From the NCBI GenBank assembly GCA_035528065.1, contig DATKZH010000341.1, forward strand, positions 10,918 through 74,917: a DNA stretch of 64,000 bases, in the 5' to 3' direction. A program made the position numbers and the translations under genes. Of the stretch, positions 24,785 through 34,189 are shown one piece after another. Numbering within the stretch: the first letter of the stretch is position 1; every line of letters begins with the position of its first letter. The notes beneath the pieces were generated by a model that worked only from the letters and a program-made list of their open reading frames with translations, did no database searches and was not told the origin of the DNA. Source of the DNA: DATKZH01 sp035528065 (lineage in GTDB: Bacteria > Planctomycetota > Planctomycetia > Pirellulales > Thermoguttaceae).

Positions 24785-25504
24785 GCTATCGCGCACCGAT
24801 CCCGGCGACGCGACTCTGGCTGCCGAGCGGGGCTCGGGCGGAGCGACTCGCCGCTTGTGGACGCGATGACGCCGGCGCTGCTTTGCATGCCAGCGGGGGA
24901 ATCAGGCATCGGTCCACGAACTTCGGCGCGGTCCAGCCAAAGTGGCCGCCCCGGTTGCCGTGAGTCGGCATCTTGGGGTGATACCTGTGCTGCTGAAGCC
25001 CCGGCGGCTCGCTGCGAAAGCCCCTTGCCCCCGCCGCGGGCGTGTGGCGGCCATCGAACGATAAACGGGCCGTGTATCGTGCTCCTCAACTCGGCCGGAA
25101 AAACGACCGCGATCAGACACCCAACCGCCGCAAGTGTCTCAAAAACTCGTGGCGCGTGATTCGCTCCGAAAAACGACCGTGCGAGAAACACTCCTCTGGG
25201 GGGTGGCCCTCGAAGTTCCCCGAACTGCCGATTCAGGGTTGCTGATGGTCGTCGACCCCGGTTGCCGGCAATCTCGGACACGTTTCTCGACGCACCGCGG
25301 AGTGCCCTCAAAAGCCGTCGCGTGGGACATCTCGCGCTGGATCCGCCCAAATCCGGTGGAATCTGCGTCATCTACCCAACCATTTCCGAGGCGCGATCTG
25401 GGGACGGTCCGGCCTGGGTTCGATCTTCGCCGTGGGGGAGGAGCCTACTCGGTCACTGAGCCGCTATAATCGTGGGCGTTGGCATCTATTTGAAGGCCAC
25501 GCCC
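24785..25504. other. Intergenic region, nothing recognised
   Basis: No convincing gene. All frames give short arginine-rich shadows. A TATAAT hexamer at 25465-25470 lies 35 bases before the chosen sigma-factor start and could be a -10 element, but no -35 match is found at the right spacing. Confidence 0.45.
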
Positions 25505-26071
25505 TTGACCGACGTCACCCGCATCTTGTCTGCCATCGAGCAAGGCGACCCTCAAGCCGCCGAGGAACTGCTGCCGCTGGTCTATGAAGAACTGCGAGAG
25601 CTGGCCGCCCAGAAAATGGCCCAAGAGAGGCCCGGTCAGACGCTTGAGGCAACGGCGCTGGTCCACGAAGCGTACATCCGGTTGGTGGACGTCGACAAAG
25701 CCCGGCACTGGGATTCGCGAGGCCATTTCTTTGCCGCCGCAGCCGAGGCAATGCGGCGCATCTTGATCGACAATGCTCGACGGAAGAAGAGCCTGAAACT
25801 CGGAGGGGATCGACAGCGCGTCGAGTTCAATTGCATTGATATCCCGTTCGAAATGCCCGCCGAGGACCTGTTGGCGCTCGACGAAGCGCTGGGAAAGCTG
25901 GCTGAAGAAGATCCCGTCAAAGCGCAACTGGTGAAGTTGCGTTGTTTCGCCGGGCTGTCGCATCAGGAGGCCGCTGAGGCCCTCGGGATCTCCCGCGCAA
26001 CCGCCGACCGCTATTGGGCTTATGCAAAAGTCCGGCTGTACTGTGCCATCTACGAGCCAGAGAACGGCTAG
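25505..26071 (+). CDS. ECF-type RNA polymerase sigma factor (PF07638 class)
   Basis: A 188-residue sigma factor. Region 2 includes A-E-E-L-L-P-L-V-Y-E-E-L-R-E-L-A and the block A-L-V-H-E-A-Y-I-R-L; M-R-R-I-L-I-D-N-A-R-R-K-K-S-L-K-L-G-G-D follows; region 4 holds the helix-turn-helix F-A-G-L-S-H-Q-E-A-A-E-A-L-G-I-S-R-A-T-A-D-R. These are the hallmarks of the planctomycete ECF subfamily that occurs beside Ser/Thr kinases. I chose the TTG at 25505 because GAAGG is 8 bases upstream and the paralog at 57185-57760 begins at the same residue (M-S-D-V-T-R-I-L-S-A-I). A GTG at 25472 would add 11 residues. The kinase gene follows by 86 bases and may control it. Confidence 0.9.
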   Translation: MTDVTRILSAIEQGDPQAAEELLPLVYEELRELAAQKMAQERPGQTLEATALVHEAYIRLVDVDKARHWDSRGHFFAAAAEAMRRILIDNARRKKSLKLGGDRQRVEFNCIDIPFEMPAEDLLALDEALGKLAEEDPVKAQLVKLRCFAGLSHQEAAEALGISRATADRYWAYAKVRLYCAIYEPENG

Positions 26072-26157
26072 TCCAGTCGGGTTTTTTCCGGCCTTTCTGA
26101 CGCATGGCGGGGCCGCATTTCGCATTGTCTTATAGAGCCGCAAGCAGGTTGGTCGCC

Positions 26158-29100
26158 ATGAAAAGCCTTGGAGCCAAAGTCGACGAGATCTTCTGGAGGG
26201 CTTCTCAGCTCCCGTCAGCCGAGGAGCGCGACGCCTATCTCGGTCAGGCGTGCGAGAACCAACCGCCGCTTCGCGCCGAAGTCGAGAAGCTCCTGCGGGC
26301 TGCTCCCAAAGCCGAGCGTTTCCTGGAACGACCGTTGGCGATGCCCGCCGGTGCCATTCACCCGCCCCTCGCTGAAAAGCCCGGCATGCTTGTCGGCCCC
26401 TACAAGCTCTTGGAGCAAATCGGCGAGGGGGGGATGGGGCTGGTCTTCATGGCCCGGCAGCAGGAGCCGGTCAAGCGGAACGTGGCCCTGAAGGTGATCA
26501 AGCCGGGGATGGACTCCAAGCAGGTGATCGCCCGGTTCGAGGCGGAGCGCCAGGCCCTGGCCCTCATGGACCACCCGAACATCGCTCGGGTGCTCGACGC
26601 CGGCAGCACGGAGTCGGGCCGGCCCTACTTCGTGATGGACTTGGTCAAGGGCATCCCTATCACCGACTACTGCGACCGGGAGCGACTCTCCATCCGGGAG
26701 CGGCTCGAACTGTTCATCCCCGTCTGTCAGGCCGTCCAGCACGCCCATCAGAAGGGACTCATCCACCGCGACATCAAGCCTTCTAACGTGCTGGTCACGC
26801 TCCATGACGGCAGGCCGGTCCCCCAAGTGATCGACTTCGGCGTGGCCAAGGCGACCAATCGGGAACTGACCCGGGAGACGCTCGTCACCGGCTTTTCCCA
26901 AGTGATCGGCACGCCGCTCTACATGAGCCCGGAGCAGGTGGCGATGAGCGGCCTGGACGTCGACACGCGGGCCGACATCTACTCGCTCGGCGTGCTGCTT
27001 TACGAGCTATTGACCGGCACGACGCCCGTCGAGCACCAGCGACTCCGCGAAGCGGCTTACGACGACGTCCGCCGCATCCTTTGCGAAGAGGAGCCGGCCA
27101 AACCGAGCACCAAGGTGAGCACACTGGGAACGACGGCTGCCACCGTCTTCGAGAACCGCCGGACCGATCCGAAGAGGCTCGGCGCGATGATTCGCGGCGA
27201 CCTCGATTGGATCGTCATGAAGGCCCTCGAGAAGGATCGCACCCGCCGTTACGAAACCGCCAACGGCTTCGCATCCGACGTCAGGCGTTATCTGAACAAC
27301 GAGCCCGTTGCGGCCTGTCCACCCTCGGCGTTCTATCGGTTGACGAAATTCGCCCGCCGCAACAAGGCGGCGCTGTGCACCGTAGCGGCAGTGGCCGTGG
27401 CACTCGTCATGGGACTCGTGCTCAGCACCTGGCAGGCCGTGCGAGCGACGAGGGCGGAAAGACTGGCCCAGCAAGAATCGGAAAACTCCCGGACCGAGGC
27501 GAACCGGGCCAATGCAGTCGTCGCGCTGCTCCTGGAGATGCTCGATTCGGCGAACCCCGACGATGCAAAGGGATCGGACTACACGGTCCGTGAGCTATTG
27601 GATGATTTCTCCCGAGGTCTGGACGGTCAGCTTGAGGACCAGCCGGAAGTCGAGGCCACAGTTCGGGCAACCATTGGAAATGCATACCGACGGCTGGCCT
27701 TGCCCGAGCAGGCCGAACCCCATTTGAACGCCGCGTTGGATCTGCGACGCCGAGTCTTCGGTGATGAACACGAGATGGTCGCCGAGAGTCTGTTGGACTA
27801 CGCCTTCAATTATTGGGAGAAGGACAGGAAATCCGCGGAAGCCGTGGCCATGACGCGCGAGGCATTGGCGATTTACCGCAAGCTGGGCGGCCGGACCGAA
27901 GAGATGATTGTCGCGTTGCGGTACCTGCAGCTCTTCTTGGGCAACACTCCAGAAGGCGATGCGGCGGGCAACGAAGCACTCGCGATCGCCGAAGCATTGC
28001 AGATCAAAGAGCGTCCTGATTTGGCCATCATCCTGCATAACATGGCGCAGACGAGAGTCGCCAAAGGGGACTATGTCCAGGCGGAATCGTTGGGGCGCAA
28101 GGCATTGGCGATGCATCGCAAGTTGCACGGCAATGAGCACCCGGAAACCGCCTGGGCGCTGAACGCCCTGGCCAACGCGTTGCGGCATCAGGGCAAGACA
28201 GATGAAGCGGCGACGTACTACCGAGAGGCAATCCGGATCTTCAACAGGCAATTTGGAGGAGGCTACCGGGGCGCGGACGCAGCGATCAGGGGATTGGCCG
28301 ATATCCTGGAGGAACAAGATGACGCAGAGGGAGCCGAGTCGATCTGGCGCGAGACTCTGGCGCTTCGGCGCGAGACATTCGGTGATGAGCACGAAAGCGT
28401 GGACGCGGCACTCCGTGGGCTCACAAGTGTCTTACTGGCGAAACGAGACCATGCCCGCCTCGAGTCGGCATGGCGCGAGATGTTGGCAATTCGTCGAAAG
28501 CAGTTCCACGATGATCACCCGGGCGTAGAGCGAGCACTCCATGGACTACGATGGGCATTGCAGGCGCAAGGCGACCATGCGGGGCTGGAGTCGATGTGGC
28601 AAGAAGCATTGACGATTCGCCGAGAACAGTTTGGGCCCGACCACCTGAGCGTGGGAGAGGCGCTTTGCGGTGTCGCATCGGCGATGACAGGCAAAGGAGC
28701 CTATCCCGAGGCCGAGTCATATTATCGGGAAGCCATTGCCATCCTGCAGAAGTCGCCCGACGACGCCAACGGACAACTCCAACTAGCGAACGCGTTGGTC
28801 GAATGCGGCAACCTGCTTCACATCACCGGCCGGTACCCCGAGACAAGACGACATTACATGCAGGCGATTGCGCTCTTTGAGATGTTGATCGAGGAATCCA
28901 CCAAAGAGAATGCCCGCTCAGCACTGCCCAGGTCGGCTCTCCACGCAAAGCTTGGAGACGCTTATCTGCACATGAAAGACTACGGTCAGGCTCTGGCTCA
29001 TCTGACAAAGGCGATCGACCTCAATCCATCAGATGGCTGGGCCCACCTTCGACGCTCGGTGGCCTTTTTTGATACGGGGGACTACGAAAGGTCCTTGGAG

Positions 29101-29550
29101 GACGCCGATAGCGCAGTTCGGCTCATTGGAGGCTGGTACTCGTATGAACGTCGCGCCGACGCCTATCAAGCGATCAAACGGTACGACAAGGCTTTGGCCG
29201 ATTACCGGCGTGCGGAAGAGAAGTGCCAAGACTGTTTCGAGATCTATCGCGATCGCGCCGAACTGTACCTGACGACACAATCATACGAGAAGGCTTTGGC
29301 AGACCTGGACAGGGCGGTGCAGATCACACCGTCCTGGACTCGCGGATATCGATGCCTCGCTATGGCCCATTACCACCTGGGCCACTACGAGCAGGCACTC
29401 GCCAGCATTCGCGCGGCCGTTGAGCTGAATCCCGGCGCGATGGACAACGACTTCCTGGAGAGGCTCAACGACGGCATGCCCGAAAACGAGGAAGCGCACC
29501 GTTTTCGTGCCGAGGCGCAAAGGGTGTTGGAAGCCGCGAAGGATAGGTAG
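26158..29550 (+). CDS. Membrane Ser/Thr protein kinase with TPR C-terminus
   Basis: A 1130-residue protein. The kinase domain spans about residues 80-360 with all key elements: glycine loop G-E-G-G-M-G-L-V-F, Lys112 in V-A-L-K-V-I-K, H203-R-D-I-K-P-S-N, D226-F-G and G-T-P-L-Y-M-S-P-E-Q. One transmembrane helix lies at about 404-425. Outside it are tetratricopeptide repeats, including Kinesin-light-chain-like ones (residues 500-900) and standard TPRs to the end. This is the common planctomycete layout, with an external TPR sensor and an internal kinase. The start at 26158 was chosen over 26104 because the conserved helix M-K-S-L-G-A-K-V-D-E-I-F begins there. It pairs with the sigma factor upstream. 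The signal sensed is unknown. Confidence 0.9.
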   Translation: MKSLGAKVDEIFWRASQLPSAEERDAYLGQACENQPPLRAEVEKLLRAAPKAERFLERPLAMPAGAIHPPLAEKPGMLVGPYKLLEQIGEGGMGLVFMARQQEPVKRNVALKVIKPGMDSKQVIARFEAERQALALMDHPNIARVLDAGSTESGRPYFVMDLVKGIPITDYCDRERLSIRERLELFIPVCQAVQHAHQKGLIHRDIKPSNVLVTLHDGRPVPQVIDFGVAKATNRELTRETLVTGFSQVIGTPLYMSPEQVAMSGLDVDTRADIYSLGVLLYELLTGTTPVEHQRLREAAYDDVRRILCEEEPAKPSTKVSTLGTTAATVFENRRTDPKRLGAMIRGDLDWIVMKALEKDRTRRYETANGFASDVRRYLNNEPVAACPPSAFYRLTKFARRNKAALCTVAAVAVALVMGLVLSTWQAVRATRAERLAQQESENSRTEANRANAVVALLLEMLDSANPDDAKGSDYTVRELLDDFSRGLDGQLEDQPEVEATVRATIGNAYRRLALPEQAEPHLNAALDLRRRVFGDEHEMVAESLLDYAFNYWEKDRKSAEAVAMTREALAIYRKLGGRTEEMIVALRYLQLFLGNTPEGDAAGNEALAIAEALQIKERPDLAIILHNMAQTRVAKGDYVQAESLGRKALAMHRKLHGNEHPETAWALNALANALRHQGKTDEAATYYREAIRIFNRQFGGGYRGADAAIRGLADILEEQDDAEGAESIWRETLALRRETFGDEHESVDAALRGLTSVLLAKRDHARLESAWREMLAIRRKQFHDDHPGVERALHGLRWALQAQGDHAGLESMWQEALTIRREQFGPDHLSVGEALCGVASAMTGKGAYPEAESYYREAIAILQKSPDDANGQLQLANALVECGNLLHITGRYPETRRHYMQAIALFEMLIEESTKENARSALPRSALHAKLGDAYLHMKDYGQALAHLTKAIDLNPSDGWAHLRRSVAFFDTGDYERSLEDADSAVRLIGGWYSYERRADAYQAIKRYDKALADYRRAEEKCQDCFEIYRDRAELYLTTQSYEKALADLDRAVQITPSWTRGYRCLAMAHYHLGHYEQALASIRAAVELNPGAMDNDFLERLNDGMPENEEAHRFRAEAQRVLEAAKDR

Positions 29551-29587
29551 CGTCAACCAGCGGACCCGTTCGGTGGAGACCAAGGAC

Positions 29588-32197
29588 ATGAACCGTCAAT
29601 CAACCTCGACGGAACGCGGCGAACGACTCTGGAATGTGCTCGTCGAGTCGCCGGACACAACGGATCGCGACGCCGTTGCGGACGCCGCCCGAAGGGCTCA
29701 AACGCTGCTTGCCGTCCTGCTCCTACCGTTGCTGTTCGGTTTGGCGCCGGAGATCGGCGTCTCGGCCTTCGCCCAGGCCACCCCGGGAAGTTCCCAGACA
29801 AGCCTCGAGCCGGCAGATGCTTACTACCGGAAGGGACAGTTTCCGGAGATGACCGCCGTCCTGGACAAGGTCTGGAAGAACGATCCGGAATCAATCCTAA
29901 AGGATTCGTTGAGAATCGGAAATTACTATGCCGACGCCAGGCAGGGCGACGTGCTTGTTCGACACATTGAAGCGCTTAATGATACTCCATTGCTCGAACG
30001 CTACGGCGACCACCTAGGGCAATTCGCCTTGCACTTTGCGCACCGTAGCGATCAGGCCGAGGTCGCGGGTCGAATCTACGCGGCTGCCATGAAGGTGGTG
30101 CCCGTCCGATCCCGCTGTTTGCTGGCGTGGGAGTACGGGCAGTTTCTCGTGCGGCAGTCGCGCCAGGCGGAGGCGTACGAAGTCTACAAGCTCGGCTTGT
30201 TCCCGGCACCGTCCGGCGCCGATGGCGGTGCGCACGCCGTACCCGACCAGCGGCGCGCAGCCAACTCCCTGACGGGCGAGTTGTCGTCGCCGATCATCGC
30301 GCTGGCCGATCTCGCCGTGGACATGCAGGCTTCGGACCGCCTGAGAGCGGACGCCCGAGCGGCGACCCAAGACATGCCGAAGTGGAAACCTGCGGGAGAT
30401 CTGCTCCTGGCAATGCTGAGTCGCCGCGAGGGAAACGAGCAACCACTCGCCGACTTGGGATCGCGGTGCATCAACGACCCTACGTATCGCGCCCGCATGG
30501 CAAAGTTGATGGGCGTCCTGAGGCAAGAGTTGAGCCGGTGTGACGGCGCCGAGCCACTGGGCACCGCCGAGTCGTTGTGGCGAGAGGCGGAGCAGAGCGG
30601 CGAGGATTATGAAGTCGACGCGGCCCTTCATCAGCAGGCGCTCATCCAAGCGAAGCTGTCCCACCCGGAGGAGGCGAGGCAGGCGTGGCTGAAGATCGTC
30701 GATCGGCTGGGCGAGGCGAAACGCCCCATCGACCAGGACATGCAAGTGCGGTCGTTCGTGGCGGTTCAATTGGAGGAACACGGTTTCCCCGTCGACGCCC
30801 TGCGCCTGGCCCGGCAGATCCTCGAGGCGGATCGATCCGAGCTCCGGTCGCAGAGTTATGCTTCGTTCCTGATCCGGGAAACGGAGCGAAGACTGGTTGA
30901 GGCTCTGCACAAGCTCCGCGCCGGCGACCTCAAGCTGGCCAAGGAGAAAGAGGACCAGGTTCTGGCGATCCTGCTCGGACTGCTTTTCGGAGAGGGTGCC
31001 GGGAAGGACGCCGAGCTTGGGCCGGGACTGGATGCGCCAGCAACGATGAGCATTGCAGAGTCCGTGGTTGCCTTTGCGAAGACCACGGGGCAGCTCGCGG
31101 GCCTGCGTCGGCAATGGGACGCGCACCCGATGGGCGAGACGCTGAACCTCCTTGCGCTCCGCGCCGAGGCCGCCATGACGGACGGCGACCGGCGGGTCGC
31201 CGAACAGTTGCTGGCACGAATCAGCGACCTTGAGCAAAGCAGCGGCAAAGCGGCCCCGCTCTGGAGCCCTGCTTGTCTGTTCTGGGGCCTCGATCGGAAG
31301 CTCAAGGCCGAGTTTCGCGACGACCTGCGCGGGTCCGAGCTGGACGAGCGGGTATTCAGGATCATGCCCGTTCAGAAGGCACGCGAGCTAAGGCAGTACG
31401 TCCAACCGGGACCTGATGGGCTTCACTTGCGCGTCCCGCCGGCGAGCGGCCCTGTGGGCGTTTGCTTCACGCCGGTCCTTCGCGGCGACTGCGAGGTGAC
31501 GGCGTCGTATGCAATCCAGCACGCCACGCAGCCGGACGGCACATACGGCCCCGGCGCCACCCTGCGAGTGTGGACCCAGGACGGCACGGGACAGCTTGCC
31601 GGTTTCTTCGCGGTCAACGGGCTGCCGGCCGACCAAGGCGGCGGGTACGTGATGAATCGGGGCCGCATTCAAAAAGGCAAACACGACGTCCGCCAAGAGT
31701 ACCTTACAGCCAGTGCGCCTCACGGCACGCTGCGGGTCGTGCGCAAAGGGGCCACGCTCCACTTCCTCGCGGCTGAAGAGGGCCGTTCGGAATTCCGCCG
31801 GCTGCACCAGATCGAGTTCAGCGACCAGAATATCGTCGGTATTCGACTTGGCGTCCATCCCGTGGACCCGAAGGCCGGCATGGACGTGCGGTGGCAAGAC
31901 CTCGTCGTTCGGGCGGAGCAGATTGTGGGCGTGCCCGGGGAGGCACCATCCCCCAAGCTGGCGTCCGTCACTCGAACGAAGCAACCAGTCCGCGTCCCCG
32001 GCGAGGCACAGCCCTCCGAGTTGGCGGCGGAGCCCCCGGGGCCGGCGGCGGACCCCACCGAGTTGGCGGCGGAGTCCTCCGCGCCGGCGTCGGAGCCGAG
32101 ATCGTGGGTCTGGTGGGTGGTTGTGGTGTGTGCCCTGGCGTTGGCTGGCACGGGGCTTTGGTGGTTGGTACGCGCGAAAGGGGTGCCTTCGGGCTGA
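29588..32197 (+). CDS. DUF1583-type membrane-anchored protein with helical repeats
   Basis: An 869-residue protein. A hydrophobic segment near residues 35-60 (L-L-A-V-L-L-L-P-L-L-F-G) serves as signal or anchor. Residues 75-560 are mostly helical and contain TPR-like pairs. Residues 600-770 match the planctomycete DUF1583 region (G-V-C-F-T-P-V-L-R-G-D-C-E-V-T, L-H-F-L-A-A-E-E-G, G-I-R-L-G-V-H-P). Three degenerate P-G-E-A and S-E-L-A-A repeats follow, then a C-terminal transmembrane helix (S-W-V-W-W-V-V-V-V-C-A-L-A). The function of DUF1583 is unknown; the beta-rich domain looks like a lectin-type fold. It starts 37 bases after the kinase gene, so the two are probably co-transcribed. Confidence 0.75.
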   Translation: MNRQSTSTERGERLWNVLVESPDTTDRDAVADAARRAQTLLAVLLLPLLFGLAPEIGVSAFAQATPGSSQTSLEPADAYYRKGQFPEMTAVLDKVWKNDPESILKDSLRIGNYYADARQGDVLVRHIEALNDTPLLERYGDHLGQFALHFAHRSDQAEVAGRIYAAAMKVVPVRSRCLLAWEYGQFLVRQSRQAEAYEVYKLGLFPAPSGADGGAHAVPDQRRAANSLTGELSSPIIALADLAVDMQASDRLRADARAATQDMPKWKPAGDLLLAMLSRREGNEQPLADLGSRCINDPTYRARMAKLMGVLRQELSRCDGAEPLGTAESLWREAEQSGEDYEVDAALHQQALIQAKLSHPEEARQAWLKIVDRLGEAKRPIDQDMQVRSFVAVQLEEHGFPVDALRLARQILEADRSELRSQSYASFLIRETERRLVEALHKLRAGDLKLAKEKEDQVLAILLGLLFGEGAGKDAELGPGLDAPATMSIAESVVAFAKTTGQLAGLRRQWDAHPMGETLNLLALRAEAAMTDGDRRVAEQLLARISDLEQSSGKAAPLWSPACLFWGLDRKLKAEFRDDLRGSELDERVFRIMPVQKARELRQYVQPGPDGLHLRVPPASGPVGVCFTPVLRGDCEVTASYAIQHATQPDGTYGPGATLRVWTQDGTGQLAGFFAVNGLPADQGGGYVMNRGRIQKGKHDVRQEYLTASAPHGTLRVVRKGATLHFLAAEEGRSEFRRLHQIEFSDQNIVGIRLGVHPVDPKAGMDVRWQDLVVRAEQIVGVPGEAPSPKLASVTRTKQPVRVPGEAQPSELAAEPPGPAADPTELAAESSAPASEPRSWVWWVVVVCALALAGTGLWWLVRAKGVPSG

Positions 32198-32245
32198 ACC
32201 CGGCCTTGGGGACAGAGCGGTTCGAGAGGGAGGTGGAAAAGGCAC

Positions 32246-33205
32246 ATGGAACCCATCAGGAATGCGACGGACAATCGCTGGACCAGCGCACCGCGGCGGG
32301 CTCTAGCCGGTCGCGGTGCGATTACGCTGGTCGAGATGCTGGTTGTCATCGCCATCATCGGCGTTTTGACGGCCCTTCTGCTGCCGGCCGTGCAAGCGGC
32401 CCGTGAAGCGGCCCGTCGAATGCACTGCGCGAACAACCTCAAGCAGATGGGTCTGGCGCTCCAGATGCACAATGACGTCCACGGCGTCCTCCCCAATAAC
32501 GGCGGATGGGACGGGGAACAGACGATACCCGGCGCCGGCGGTGGTCCCTTCACGCCCTCGACCGAGGACTTCGCCGCTGGCCAGACGTTCCATTGGGGCG
32601 TGGGTGATCCGAAGCGGCCTCCCTGGGAGCAGACGGGTTCCTGGCTCTTCTCGATCTTGCCTTTCGTCGAGCAGCAAAACGTCTACGATACGCGAAGCTG
32701 GACGGTTCCCGTGGCCCTGTACATCTGCCCGAGCCGTCGAACCGCGGAAGCGCACGTCCCGGCAGACGACGCGTATGGCAACTACCATGGCGGCGGCTGG
32801 GCCTGGGGCAAAAGTGACTATGCCGGGAATAACTTGCTCATGCCCCGGCTGCCCAGCGACCCGGCCGTGCGCTGGGAGAGGCTGGCCAGCATGAGGGACG
32901 GCCTGTCGAATACGATTCTGGCCGGGGAGAAGGCATTCGACCCTGCGGTCCAAACCGCGACTTCCTGGTACTGGGATGAGCCTTTCTTCCTGGGCGGCGC
33001 CGGTGGAACGGCCCGCCGCGGTCTGGCGGTCATGCCGGACGCCGTCGGAAACGACTACAAAACCAACTGGGGCTCGGCGCACCCCGGCGCGGCGAACTTC
33101 GTGTTCGGCGACGGATCGGTGCGCAAGATCGCGTATGAGATCTCCTGGAAAGACTTCTCCGCGCTGTTGACCCCACACGCGGGCGACATTGCGCCATCGC
33201 CGTAG
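32246..33205 (+). CDS. DUF1559 prepilin-like protein (H-X9-DG type)
   Basis: A 319-residue planctomycete DUF1559 protein. The N-terminal prepilin motif reads G-A-I-T-L-V-E-M-L-V-V-I-A-I-I (residues 24-38), with Glu30 at the position that follows cleavage, then the conserved A-A-R-E-A-A-R-R-M-H-C-A-N-N-L-K-Q. The C-terminus holds the H-x9-D-G signature (H-P-G-A-A-N-F-V-F-G-D-G), followed by S-V-R-K-I. The preceding Phe of the usual G-F-T-L-V-E is replaced by A-I. Members occur in many copies per genome and are thought to form surface pseudopili; the type IV-like machinery at 58127-61416 is a distinct Tad system. It lies between two DUF1583 proteins. Confidence 0.93.
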   Translation: MEPIRNATDNRWTSAPRRALAGRGAITLVEMLVVIAIIGVLTALLLPAVQAAREAARRMHCANNLKQMGLALQMHNDVHGVLPNNGGWDGEQTIPGAGGGPFTPSTEDFAAGQTFHWGVGDPKRPPWEQTGSWLFSILPFVEQQNVYDTRSWTVPVALYICPSRRTAEAHVPADDAYGNYHGGGWAWGKSDYAGNNLLMPRLPSDPAVRWERLASMRDGLSNTILAGEKAFDPAVQTATSWYWDEPFFLGGAGGTARRGLAVMPDAVGNDYKTNWGSAHPGAANFVFGDGSVRKIAYEISWKDFSALLTPHAGDIAPSP

Positions 33206-33360
33206 CGGGCTTTGTAGGAGGTGGGCATGGAGTTTGAAAGAGAGATGGGCGCCCTCGCCTTGGCAAGGTCGTCCACGAAAAGTCCGTGGGGACGTTTCCT
33301 TGCGGCTTTTCGTCGTGCGGAAAGGCAACCATTCTGGCCGCAAAACTCCGAGGTGCAAGC

Positions 33361-34182
33361 ATGAATTGCGGGATCATCGTCGCCGTGCTCCTCGCATCGG
33401 CGGGGCAGATGGAGGAAGAGTTCTACGAGGACTTCCGCGGCGGCTCGGAGATTAACCCCGTCTTGAACCTCTTTGGTCCAAACGCAACCCAGGTGGCTGG
33501 CAGTGAATCCCAGGGGCTGCGCATCACGTTGTCCGCAAACCGCCCGGACAAAGCAGCGGTGGGAGTCTCGCCGCGGTTCGCCATTTCCGGCGACTTCGAG
33601 ATCACCGTCGGTTACGAGATCCTATCGGCAGACGAGCCGCCTTCCGGAGTCGGCGCCGGGGTGGGCATTTGGGGGCAAATTCGCTCCGACCCGCCTCAGG
33701 CAATGAGCGTGGCTTGCCTGGAGCGCCCCGAGAAAGGAAGTGCCTTTGTTACCCAGTTTGCCCATGAGCGCACCCCAGATGGCAAACGCGATTTCAAGCA
33801 GAAGCTGCTGGCCGGCGGCGCGGGAAAAAAGGGACGACTTCGATTGGCTCGGACTGGTTCCGAGCTGAGTTTCCTGGTCGCTGAGGGCGAAGGTGACACC
33901 TTCGAGGAGCTACACCGTGTCTCGGTTCGGCCCGACGACGTTAAGCCGTTGCGTATTACTGCGAGTACCAACAACGCTGCCTGCGGTTTGAGTGTTCGCC
34001 TTGTTGACCTGCGGATACGTGCGGACCAACTGCCGGGAGCGGCGAAGCCGGCCGAGACGGGAGGCTGGGGAGTTTGGCTCGTGGCTTTTCTCTTGATCAT
34101 CGCCGTTGGCGTAACGGGTGGGTTCCTGCTATGGCTGTATCGGCCGTGGGAACAGAGAGGCCGTAGCGGCTCCCGGCAGTGA
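33361..34182 (+). CDS. DUF1583-like protein with C-terminal membrane anchor
   Basis: A 273-residue protein with a short signal peptide (residues 1-18), a beta-rich domain and a C-terminal transmembrane helix (V-W-L-V-A-F-L-L-I-I-A-V-G-V-T-G-G-F-L) ending in basic residues. The middle resembles the DUF1583 half of the protein at 29588-32197: F-E-I-T-V-G-Y-E-I-L matches C-E-V-T-A-S-Y-A-I-Q, E-L-S-F-L-V-A-E-G-E matches L-H-F-L-A-A-E-E-G, and both end in D-L-R-I-R-A-D-Q or D-L-V-V-R-A-E-Q. So this looks like a short paralog of that domain. The ATG at 33361 has GAGGTG upstream. It starts 7 bases before the glycosyltransferase. Confidence 0.72.
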   Translation: MNCGIIVAVLLASAGQMEEEFYEDFRGGSEINPVLNLFGPNATQVAGSESQGLRITLSANRPDKAAVGVSPRFAISGDFEITVGYEILSADEPPSGVGAGVGIWGQIRSDPPQAMSVACLERPEKGSAFVTQFAHERTPDGKRDFKQKLLAGGAGKKGRLRLARTGSELSFLVAEGEGDTFEELHRVSVRPDDVKPLRITASTNNAACGLSVRLVDLRIRADQLPGAAKPAETGGWGVWLVAFLLIIAVGVTGGFLLWLYRPWEQRGRSGSRQ

Positions 34183-34189
34183 GGGTGGC

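Noticed and set aside
25465..25470. TATAAT as a sigma-70 promoter for the ECF sigma gene
   Set aside because: No -35 element at 16-18 bases; a lone hexamer is weak evidence in a 720-base gap.
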